The translations under genes were made by a program, and so were the position numbers. DNA of 64,000 nt from Tetrapyrgos nigripes (Eukaryota; Basidiomycota; Agaricomycetes; Agaricales; Campanellaceae): positions 124,001-188,000 of the forward strand of contig JAACJM010000042.1 in assembly GCA_013368315.1 (NCBI GenBank), written 5' to 3'. The notes beneath the pieces are model-generated. The model ran no database searches, was not told the origin of the DNA, and saw only the letters and a program-made list of their open reading frames with translations. Below, piece by piece: positions 24,123 to 34,974 of this stretch (positions within the stretch are counted from its first letter, which is position 1; every line of letters begins with the position of its first letter).

Positions 24123-25669
24123 ATGGGCAAAAACTTGTTCTCCGTCCCCATCTTCTTCATTGTTTTCCGTGAAACACTCGAAGCTGCTATCATCGTCTCT
24201 GTCCTCTTAGGTCTTGCAGAGCAGATTGTTCAGGAAGACCCTGACCGTATCTCTGGAATCAATCGTACTCCTGCTGTAGTAGTGGAGGACTCGAATGATA
24301 AAGGCGAGTCTGGATCCGACTCTAGTCCTACTCCTCCAGATGCTGTCTTTGAAGACGACGAAGTACAGAGGAAGAGATTGATCAGGAAACTTCGTATCCA
24401 GGTTAGCATGCATTCTCTCATAACTCTATTAGAAGCCTGGCTTATAACTTTTGCTTTCCAGATCTTTTCTGGTGCCGCTATTGGTTTCCTGATCGCTTTA
24501 GCCATTGGAGCAGCGTACGTTCTTTTGTATCTAGCACTTGGATCCTGAAGGAACTCATGTCCATTATACTAGCTTCATCGCTGTATGGTTCACTCAAGCT
24601 TCTAACCTCTGGGCCAAATCCGAGGAACTTTGGGAAGGAATTTTCGAGTTGATTGCCGCACTCATGATCTTTGTAATGGGTATCACTATGCTGAAAATGG
24701 ATAGGGGTAAGTACGCATGATGGCTATTAGTGCGTTGTTTACGAGTCTAACGTTTGTTCTTTCGTTCCACAGCCAAAGCCAAATGGCGCCTCAAACTTCA
24801 ACGCGCGTTCAGAAACTCTACCGTTAGAGATGGTGAAGCACAGTCGGGAAAATGGGCCTTGTTCATTTTACCTTTGATCACTGTCCTTCGTGAGGGTACG
24901 TACGGATCCTACGCTGGCGTTGAGGCCTCGTTTGACTTGTTGATCATTTCGGATAGGTATGGAAGCCGTGGTCTTCGTTGGAGGCGTTTCCCTCGGTCAA
25001 CCTGCCACTTCCATTCCTATCGCTGCAATTGTCGGTCTCATCTGTGGATTGATCATTGGATTCATCATCTACGAATTCGCCAGTAGGACCAGTACGTATA
25101 TTCCACTACCCATTTCGATCAATTCTCCTCACCTTCGCGTAAAATTTAGCCCTCACAATCTTCTTAATCGCCATGACCAACCTCCTCCTCCTCATCGGTG
25201 CCGGTCTCTTCTCTCGCTCCGTTGGTGCTTTCCAAGAACACGCCTGGAACAACCTTCTTGGCGCTGATGTCGACGATGCTGGAGGAGATGGTCCTGGTTC
25301 GTACCGTGTTCAAGGGAACGTCTGGCATTTGGATTGCTGCAATCCAGAAGATAACTTGGATAATGAGGGTTGGTCTGTCTTCAACGCACTCTTTGGGTGG
25401 ACCAATAATGCAACGTTGGGTACGGTGTTGAGTTATGTGTTTTATTGGCTGGCTGTTATTGTAGTGTTGATTTTCATGAAATTCAACGAGGTGAGCATCC
25501 TCCTCGTACAGACTGATTTTGATTATGTTGATCATCCCGGATTCTTCACTAACAGGGTCGGTCGAAATTTTTCGGAGTTGAATCCGCTGCTGGTACTCGT
25601 CGCCGTGTCCGCAGGGAGAAGCAGGCTGAGCAAACCAATGAAATCAACTCGGCCTCAGTCGCAATTTGA
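24123..25669 (+). CDS. FTR1: Ftr1-type high-affinity iron permease
   Basis: Plasma-membrane permease that takes Fe(III) handed over by the ferroxidase. Seven exons: 24123-24401, 24462-24514, 24573-24706, 24773-24895, 24957-25091, 25150-25490 and 25556-25669, all in phase. The start MGKNLFSVPIFFIVFRETLE is typical of the family. Both iron-binding REXXE motifs are present: RETLE in TM1, and REGME in TM4, which is split by an intron. Seven hydrophobic helices can be traced. Between TM1 and TM2 there is an acidic Ser/Asp/Glu loop. A long extracellular loop holds WHLDCCNPED before the last helix, and the C-terminal tail is basic. Length and layout match fungal Ftr1. Confidence 0.94.
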
Positions 25670-27832
25670 TTAGTTCAGTATATCCAAGAAAGTTGAGGCG
25701 TACAACAGAGCGTACTACTATTTACAAAATCCCATGTAAAATTTGTTACTTTCGGTCTACAGCCGGTTATGCCCATCTCCATCAATTTGCTGTCATCACT
25801 TTCGCAATTGGAAGTTCAAATTGTCGTTTGATACGAGCAGCTCTCCAACCTTAGGCTTGTCTGTCGTTTGAGGGATCGAACGTCCCGATCATGAATCTGA
25901 ACATCGTACTGAAAACATGCAATAAGCTAGCCACCGGAGTGCACTTTCCCGAATTTTTCACGATGGCGTTAATACTCACTCGAGTCTTTGCCTCATTGCA
26001 CTTTCTCAATGTCCAGACTCACACGAAAACACACGATTTCCACGAATTATCACGAGCTCTGCCTAGCGGTACTACTCCGACGTTAGCATTTAAGTGCGTA
26101 TCAGCAAGTCGTTCCTTAAAATGAGAAGGTGTTTCGGACCTTCCTCCGAGTCGGGTGAAACTGCACGTGGGTCTAGTACATACGTATGTTTGATATCGCT
26201 GTTCATTATGGTTTACATCGCTGTGATGCCATGAATCGCAAAGCTCAAGGCAATTGTTTTTTATCCGATAAGTGATAAGACAGGACGGGTTCATGAATTG
26301 AGATCCAGAGCGGAGATGATGACAGGTTCGCCAACAATGCATTCATCCTGAATTCTGACCGTCGCAGTACTCGCGCTATTCATGTATCAGGACGGAAGAG
26401 ACTTCCGCAATGAAGAGGATGTATAGAATGCTATCGCGCTCCATATGCATGCCCGCCAGCATCGTGGCTGTCACGATGAGCATATTCGTATTATCCGCGA
26501 AAAATGGTACATATAGAGTTGTGAGGAAAGACGGCCAACAAGCAGCTGCAACAACGGCAGGCACGTCTTTGGCAGAAGACTTCAAAGATGAGCCACTTTG
26601 TCATGATGCGATTCGAGTTTTGAATGGTATGATATGGTATGGTACGGGTGAAGTTCGGAAGCTCTCATGTGGCAGATGAACCCAAGTTAGCCAGCCACGC
26701 TTCGACCGGTACCGAAGGAAGATTTCGGGTCCGAGTGTCAACCGCTATGTTTAGGCTACTTATCATCGAGATGGCCTTCGAAACTGCTCATGTGGCAAGA
26801 GCTGGAAAGATCTAGAGCGAGGAGATGCGTTTGTATATCTGTATAAATAACACACTGGAAGACAAAGTTAGCAGCGTAGCAATATTATATATGGATCTCT
26901 CACACTAGCATGTCAGTGACGATCCTGCATTACTTCCAGATGATCAGCTTGAAGTAGAATCATAAGACTAATTTTGGCGCTACAGTATGAAATGTATGTC
27001 ATGCCCTCGATATGAACACACTTAAGTGCTGTCTCCCTCCACCTTACTCGCAAGCTTCGCACAATAAGTAATAGGCAAAACCAGGGGCAACTGCCCCCAT
27101 TGAAATGTGAAGATTGTGAATGAGCGGTAGGGCTTGTAAATAGTACAAACAGGTGTCAGTAGTAGAAGTAGTAGTAATTTATAGAGGGTGGGCTGGGTGG
27201 GCAGAAGAAAAGTGCGGGCAAAATCTGGGAGAAAGTCAAACTGAAAAATCACGAAATGAACAAGAAAGATATATAAGCGATGGATCATCATACTGGTCTA
27301 CGACGGGCATCCGCTGCAAACCACAGCACCCGTCGCATCCGATCCTAGGAAAGGTGTTGAAACCAATTAATTGTAAACAAAAAGAAATAAAAGAGGCCTC
27401 CGAAGGTGCAAGCACCTACATCAACTACTAGGGTTATGGATCCGAGTCGTTGCATTTCGCAGCGAGGGGACTCTGTTGGGCGATGCACCACGGGCGCAGC
27501 AGAGTCATATGAGGCTCTGCAAAGATGATTAGAAACGAGACGACAACGTGCGTTCTACCTAGTAAGGAACTAACGCCGCGTCTTCTCGTAGGCAAGAGCG
27601 GAAGCTTCGGTCTTACCATATTTGGAAGGCCGAAATGAATTAAACAGGTCTGATTGACGGCGGGTGTAGATCGTCAAATCTGAAGCGGTTTTCGTTAGCG
27701 GGTTTCGTTATATTTGCTTCGCTAATTTAGCCTTGAATTTCAAACTGCGATTTAATTGCTGTCACTTTTCTTCCAACTTCTCAGTGCGATGTTGAAGGGC
27801 TCTCTCTATTACCACCACCTTCTCTTAGTACC
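25670..27832. other. Intergenic region, no gene recognised
   Basis: About 2.1 kb without a supportable gene. A small cluster of GATA cores (near-match atccgataa then gtgataag) lies around 26263-26279. The rest is unremarkable. The right end is the promoter of the FAD-linked oxidase. Confidence 0.45.
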
Positions 27833-29702
27833 ATGGACCTATGGAAAGGACTTGACGTCCTCAGGCAAAAAAAGTGGACTGTCACCTTTGCAATCCTCAA
27901 CTTGCTCTCGCTCTCTTCCGCTGCTCGAAGTCCTGCTCAGAGTCCTGGAGACTTGGCTTGTCGTAAACTGCAGCACGCTCTGGGCCCCTCGATAGTCAAT
28001 AAACCCAATGACCAAGACTATCACTCCGTAGTGTTCGGAGCTTGGAGTCTCTTCAATACACAGTACTCTCCAACTTGCGTTGTTCTTCCGCGTACCTCTA
28101 ACGATGTCCAAATCACGATGGCCGCAATATATCAGTATGACTCGAAGTTCTCTGTCCAAGCTGGAGGTCATAGTGCACCGAAGGGATGGAACAAGTGAGC
28201 ATGGCCTTCTCTGTTTTCGACAATTTCGTCTCAATGACATTACCTGCTCCAGCGTCGATCACGGAGTGTTGATATCGTTCGAGCACATGAGGAACATTTC
28301 CTACGACTCTATAAAGGATACCATCGTCATGGAGCCAGGGATACGGTGGGGCGAAAGCGTGACTCTCCTTGAGTCGCAGGGTGTAGCTCCAGTGGGTGGA
28401 CGAGTCGAGTGAGTAGAGGAAAATGAATCTCATTCTTGCTTGGACTAAATTCACACTCTACAGCGATGTGGGCACCGGCCTGCTTCTTGGTGGAGGCATC
28501 AGCTTTCTTTCCCCAGCGCACGGCTTCGCTGCGGACAACTTTGTTGAGTTGGACGTTGTTCTAGTCGACGGCACTCTTGTCACAGCCACAGAAACGAATG
28601 AGTTTTCAGATCTATTCCGAGCGTTGAAGGGAGGAGCGAATAGATTTGGGATTGTTACGCGGTATGAAGTGCGAGCTATACATACCGGGACTGCAGATGA
28701 CAAGACGTGGTTTGGAGGACTGATACAAGTAAGTTTGTCGATCATTGATTTGCTGAAACCTCTTGACGGATCATGAAATGTCTATTCAGTATCCGCCGAG
28801 CTCTTTCGAAGCACTGGCAAAAGCCATATCCAATTACACTCTTTATGCCACTGATCCCAACGCAGGTAATTGATTCGCCTTGTATACTCCTTTATCATGC
28901 CCTGAAGATCCTTTTCCCAGCAATATTGCTGTATTTTGCGCACTTTCTCCAGCCCGACGACACTGTACAATCGTTCGCCATTGCCAGCATTTTCTACAAT
29001 GGCACATCACTCCCAAGTTCTGTCTTTGGAGAGTTCTTGTCTATACCTGCCCTTCAAACGAATCTCAGTCCGATGAGCTACCCCGAGATAGCAAGTAGCT
29101 TGTCTGAGCCTCAGCCTGCAAATGGGCACGCTCAGATGTTTGGAGCAGTGGTCATAGCAGGAGGGGAAGACGATATGCATGTGGAAGTTTTGCGTCAGTG
29201 GTTGAATTTCACCAATGTCTTCCAGGATGAGTACAATACCACTGTTCTTGCGTTCACTCCTATTCCCATCTCTCAAATTGCTATCGGAAGAGAGCGGGGT
29301 GGAAACGCTATGAATTCTCCACTGGTGGCATATAGTTCTGTTCACTCTCAAGTTACGTTGCCGTTAGGTGTTCCGGCGATATCTCAGGAGATGGAGGATG
29401 GCAGGCAACTCTTGCTCGAACGGTAAGACCGCTCGACTCGCATCTTCCTCCTCTTGAGAACTGACCAATTTGGATGACAGGGCTCCGCGATCTCCCGGCT
29501 TCCCCTTTACATCAACGAATGCGACAAAAAGCAAAGCGTTTTTGAGACTTACGGGCAGTATGAATTTTTGAAACAAACCTATGCGAAATACGATCCTACC
29601 AGGTGTGTATTAAGTGCCTTGAATGCTCTCTCGGTGTGGTACTGACTGAATAATTACAAAGGTTCAATGTTCGACGCATGGATGGACCCCAGGGTCTTTG
29701 AT
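27833..29702 (+). CDS. FAD-linked oxidase, berberine-bridge-like (PCMH fold), probably secreted
   Basis: Exons: 27833-28194, 28253-28408, 28464-28728, 28790-28865, 28921-29422, 29481-29602 and 29663-29702. The N-terminus has a hydrophobic signal/anchor (WTVTFAILNLLSLSS). The FAD domain shows TCVVLPRTSNDVQ, FSVQAGGHSAPKGW (the GGH His is the usual covalent flavin site), GVAPVGGRV and LLLGGGISFLSPAHGFAADN. The C-terminal part LPLYINECDKKQSVFETYGQ...YAKYDP is typical of the berberine-bridge tail. That tail is one base out of phase with the preceding exon under the obvious splice sites: read strictly, translation would end about 30 residues into the penultimate exon. Either the splice choice is unusual or there is a frameshift. 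It converges on ferric reductase copy 2 with a 69-base gap. Confidence 0.8.
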
Positions 29703-29771
29703 CCCTTCCAAACATAAATTAAGAGTATTTGTTTTCGACTGGGCACTGTAACTCTACATGAAATACATAAT

Positions 29772-32328
29772 TTAAGCATACGCAAAGCTTTCTACAATTA
29801 GGTTAACACTGGCTCCACCCCGCATCACAGTAGCCGGACCAGCTACCGGCCATCTAAGGGCATTACGAACCGTGTTGTTCATAGAGATAGATCCACACAC
29901 TGTTGAAGATATCAGTATAGTGAGCCCCCAAATGAGCAGCCGGGTAAAACGGACGTACCAGCAACACAAATCGCCCCACCGTTAGCTTTCTCAGCTTCCT
30001 CTTGCAGTATCATCTCTAGAGGTGCACGACCCGTAGTGGTACTGAGTGGAGAAGTACCAAATATCTTCACATTTTCGACGTTCTTCTCGTTTGCACTCGA
30101 AGGACCAGCCTCTTGTAAATCAAGTTCGTCTTTCGAATCTGTGGAAGACTGTTCTGCATCCGATTCTGTCTTCACAGGTGAATCGGAGGTAGATCCGGTG
30201 ACGAAGATTCGTATGTCTACGGTGAGAAAAGAGGGAGCGAGGAGAGCAGCGCTTTGAATGGCGTCTGATACCCACTGAATGTAGCCTGAGTCGAATAAAT
30301 GCAATCATGATCAGGGAGGATAGCCAATAGCAAAAAGGAAAAGAAATGACTTACTTGGGTCGCGGATACTCCATATGAAGACAATACGTTTGCAGATTGC
30401 CCTTCCAGTTTTCACCCGTCTGAATAACGGCATCATGAGCGACATCTTTATACACATAAATGAACGATGAACATACTCAATAAGGTCCAGCAGAATGGGA
30501 AGAGTATACGAAACTCCTGTTCCACCTTGATTCCCCAGTCAGTACGAGCAGATATAGAGTTCTGTATCTGACTAGCTCACCAGCAATCAAGACGAGAGCG
30601 TTAAACGAATCTAGATGCAAGCGGCGGCCGTAAGGTCCATCAACATACGCCTTAATACTTTCCCTACGTGCTGCAACCTCTGCTAGACGTTTTGTAAAGC
30701 CTTGCTGAACATCCACCAAGAACACCAGCTCTTTCCAGTACGTCGTGGATGTTCGAGTCGAGACCCCATTGGCAGAAGCAGCCATAGCAATCTCGTTCGA
30801 AGCGATTTGGGAGTCATGGCTAACGATTGTGAAGGGGTGGCCTTCGAAAGGGAGGAGAGAAACTCCTGGCATGACGACATACGCATATTGGCCTGGGGAC
30901 CAGCGGAACGAGGAAGGGCGTTTCATGGTGATTCGTACTAAGGTCGGTGAGAGAAGCTCCGTTGTAGCATCGAGCGTAGAACCGGAACCGAAGCCAAAGT
31001 AGGAGCGATTGAACATGATCAAGCGGATACCACGGATGATTCGGTCAAGTCCCCAGATGATAAAACAGGGCCAGACGTAAGCGCCGTAGGATCTACCGGT
31101 GGTGCCATCCCTGAGTGTTATATGACAATGTTGAGGATACTTCGTTCTTGAGAAGAAAGATAGTACTTACACGAACGGAGCAACATGGTAGTAAGTGCCT
31201 CCTAGGATGATGCTATACAAAACATTCGTCAGTAGCTCCGGGAGAAAGGATCAGGTACCGGGAACGTACAGGCTCATAGCCACGTGGGTATAGAAGAAGA
31301 GTTCATAAGATTGACCTCGAATTGGGCGTAGAGAAAAGAAGAATAGGAAGGTGAACGCTACAGTCGCCATTACGCCGGTCTGCAGGAAGACTTCATCCTT
31401 ATCATTGGCAAACCTGTACGAAATGGTCGGTAAACGCAAAGCTCAGGGACGAAATTACTTGTACCTAGTGCCCATCTACATGATAATCCAGCTGTCAGTC
31501 AAAGAAGAGAAGAAGGAACGAGATAGATGGCTTACGTTTCCACCAGCATGAACCCATGAAAGAATGAGAGCCGTGCGGGCCACCATACGGTGAAGGAAAC
31601 TCAGCTAGAACTTATCAGGAATCTCGGTTTCTAGCAGTAGAATATTCTTTACCTTCTCGTATCCTACCCCAGTTAAGACTAGTGCCTACCATCAGCATCA
31701 CGTTGAACAGATACGCAACTATAGTGAAGCTTACGAGAAATAATGTTGTTTTTGGTGGCTAGCGCGATCACGAGAGGATATTGACTTGTAGCTATAGCTC
31801 CAGCACGATTATTCCAGTACGTGATGTCAAATTTCCCAGCGACATTTTTTGCTGTGGGAAGAATAGGTAGATTCAGCTCAAGGACAATTAGTAAAAATAA
31901 TTTTCATATCACGCACTGTTGATGAAAAGGAAAAGGAAATTGGCACCAATATACACCAAGCAGACGACTATTTCAGCCAAGTTTATGGAAAACGACCCAA
32001 CGGTGAATGTGAGGCGATATGCAATGATACGGTAGAGGTTGACGAGCGCTATAAGGGACCTGCTGAGACGAAGTTTTCGACCAGGGTTCGCAGACTGAGA
32101 GTTCTTCTCTTCGTCATTGGAAACAGCAGATTCGGAGGATTTTCGCTCTCTTTTGAGATATTTGTTGCAGAGAAAGGAGATGAATCGACACAGGGCTATG
32201 AATGCGATGAAGCTTGCGACCAGGAACCATAAATCATAAGGATATTGAGAAGCTCTGTAGACACGATGATCTCTGTCTAGGCTGGGAGCTTTAGCTGCGG
32301 TGACTATGGGTTCGAATGATACGGCCAT
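29772..32328 (-). CDS. Ferric reductase, transmembrane NADPH/FAD/heme type (copy 2)
   Basis: Paralogue of the reductase at 14288-16762, with the same order: MAVSFEPIV start at 32328, the shared DRDHRVYRASQYPYDLWF, TM helices, ferric-reductase TM domain (SYELFFYTHVAMSLYV), the FAD motif PFEGHPFTIVS, VDGPYGRR, a nucleotide-binding GTGVSYTLPILLD segment, and the C-terminal VCGSISMNN...GPATVMRGG. The last exon is 29772-29899. The linker before the C-terminus is acidic and Ser-rich (ESDAEQSSTDSKDELD). The N-terminal cytosolic loop is Lys/Ser-rich. About ten introns. An exact ATCAGATAA lies 536 bases upstream of the start, suggesting iron control shared with the ferroxidase/permease pair. Confidence 0.9.
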
Positions 32329-34974
32329 GAGGGTACCGGTAAGGGTTTGGAGGGACTTGACAAGGACATTTTAATACAAAGCGAAGCATTATTATAAGAG
32401 ACCACTGACACCACCACCAGTTACATACGAACGGCAATCGGGAGAAGTAAGGGCTTTGAGCCTGGCTGAAATCCTGGAACCAGGATTCGGCGTACCGCGT
32501 TAGACCAGAGTCATGATACATCGGAAGGTCCTGACTGCCATGACCACGGCAGGCCAGATTCAAGATCCCATGCTGAGTTTCAGATCTTTGAACTGGCTCG
32601 AAGCTAACCAAGAAATGGTGGTTGACCGAAATGTGGCAGACGGCGGCTGTAGGAATGAACATCGTGATTCTAAAAATTCTGACATCGGCAGCTCAGCTGA
32701 TCGTGACGAAATTAATTGTCTGCACGTATTGGAGTGGCAAAGGAGTACTACCTCAGTCTTGAAAATTGTCCTCGAGCTCAACTACAATGAAAAAGGCCTC
32801 ATTACATGTGGAATTGCCGGTGAGATGCTAAAAGTATCCATCGGAGTGATATGTACAAGGTTTATCAGATAACAGCCAGAACCATAGTAATAGTTTATAA
32901 ATGAACAACATAAATTTAAACCATGGCGTAATCAAGCTTCTCCTTCAGTATATACATCAAAAGAAGGTCGTTCAATTACCCCTATCTCGTAAAACCGCGG
33001 TCTGCTGTCCAGCCACTTGTCTACTTGTCATTCTAGACTTGATCAAACGTATATGGCACGCAAACTGGTTCGGAAAAGTTGTGGCCTTCGGTCCCTTCTG
33101 AATGCGTGTAGTATGTATTCCTTTGCCAGATTGACAGCTTCTCCTTTGTGAACACAGGGTAAAAAAGAGTAAAAAAGAGTACCGTCCAAGCAGACCGATC
33201 GCCAAACGAGTTGTTGAGTGAATCTTCACCTAGGTACGCGATGAACCCCAACGAATGAGAATGAGAACAATGAGCTCATGAAGCCTGAGGGTGACCCACG
33301 CACCTTCCGCAAGATACTATCAGTACATATAGCCTATCTGCAATCCTTATACTGTAAGTAATCTGATTGCAAAAATGTTGACATTTTTGTTTCTAGCTCG
33401 TCCAGTCAGAGGTTACGCCGGGCCACTGTGCCCGAATGCCCCAAAGGGACGAGTACTAGTCACTTTTCTGGGGAAATTAGTCGAAAACTCAAAGTTCTAC
33501 ATAGTAGGGGTACGCTTGATCGGATGGCTCGGTCAGTTTTCAATCTCGACATCGATTCAGATAAAAGATAAATCCCAAGGAAAACCATGACAAGGACTGC
33601 CGACGGAATAAATCCAAAACTGCTAGTTCTACGACGGCGTTCCATATCCACAACTGGTCTCTGAAGCCACTCAGAAGCTCTCCGAACGACGACACGAGGC
33701 TGGATCTGAGCTACTATGGGAGATTGATGAGTTTGCAGCCTGTGCCAAGAAATCTAACGAAGTTGAAAGGAAATTTGGAATAGAGATTCTGAGTTCCAGC
33801 CGCTATCGAGTTCACATCACCATGAGGAGAGGTACACGATTTAATGTTTCCGCGAATTTGCAGCCTCACAGTGGTCTGGGTCCTTGAAACGAACTGGTTA
33901 CGTCGACGGCGTTCGGCTTGGAGTAAGTTGGGAACCATATAGACCTATCTCATCCGAATGTCATGCTTTCGTTTTCAATGGAAACTGATATGGCCCTCAT
34001 TTCTAGAAGAAAATTCTGAAGGATATGTTGCAGGCGCAAAGACGTGCACCCTTAGGGTTTGTAATGGACGTGGAGAGGTTGAACGGGCAATTCTTGACTC
34101 CTTCATACACTTTGTCGCGATAGTACCTATCACCAGATCTTATCAGGCAAAACGAGCTTCTGTGAAAGGAGAATCGCTTACTTCCGCATATGTGTAAAAC
34201 CAGGAGTACGAGTTGCATTCTCGCTGGTGAAACGAACCGGTCAACGGTGTTCGGCTTGGATTCTGGACGTATCTCCACCCCAATTCTTGAGGCTAGTATC
34301 GTAAGGCTTTGCGTAGCATGTGCTCAGGCTGGGAAATTGTGTTGTCAGTACGATGGAAAAGCTCATTCGGAGTTTCTCGGCGTACCTACGCACTTCCATA
34401 CGGAATGAATTTTTTGAACACCAAGTGATCCAACAAGTGCGGAATTCAATCCGTTTTGGTCCAGTGTTGGAAAACATGCACGAAGTGTCATCGAGGAAGC
34501 ATAAACGTAGCATGGTCCCAGAGCCAGAGAGTCTTGCAAACGTCGTGAGGTTGTGAGGGCCCAGCGAGGGCGAGAATTTCTTGTGAATTTCTTTGGCGAG
34601 ATGATAGTTTCGCGTTTTTGGTCAATGAACTGCCTTTTGCATTATTTCTCTCTGCGTGCTCGTACATCCGCACCTGCCACAATTATGTGGTACTACCAGT
34701 GTAGTAGGACGGTGCAGATGGTAGGTGCATAGGAGGGCGCAGTTATTTGGGTATGTTTTCTTGTCAATTTTACTCAGTTATGCCATCATTCCTCCTCTCT
34801 GCGCTCAGCCCGGCTCCGCTGGACTCTGGTGCATTGCTCAGCGACACATCTACACTCATCATGATCCACCAATTCTCCAATATACCCTAAGAACCGGTAT
34901 TTTTTCGACTCCTTCTATACTCTATTATCGTCCACCACGTCACACGACAGCAACTATTGCGTCACAGCACATAA
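32329..34974. other. Intergenic region with weak coding relics
   Basis: No supportable gene. An open piece at about 33625-33885 (YDGVPYPQLVSEATQKLSER, then AACAKKSNEVERKFGIE) looks protein-like but has no start. A short phrase, gaaacgaacYggt...cggYgttcggcttgga, occurs near 33887 and again near 34228, perhaps remains of a duplicated segment. A nine-base unit (gtaaaaaag) doubles near 33160. Confidence 0.35.
32864..32872 (+). promoter_or_regulatory. Extended GATA element ATCAGATAA upstream of ferric reductase 2
   Basis: Exact ATCWGATAA inside the near-palindrome ttatcagataa, 536 bases upstream of the minus-strand reductase start. It is the third exact copy found in the iron cluster. Confidence 0.62.

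Noticed and set aside
26410..26679. Small plus-strand frame (89 codons) in the gap after the permease gene
   Set aside because: No family resemblance or splice partner, and an equally long frame exists on the opposite strand.
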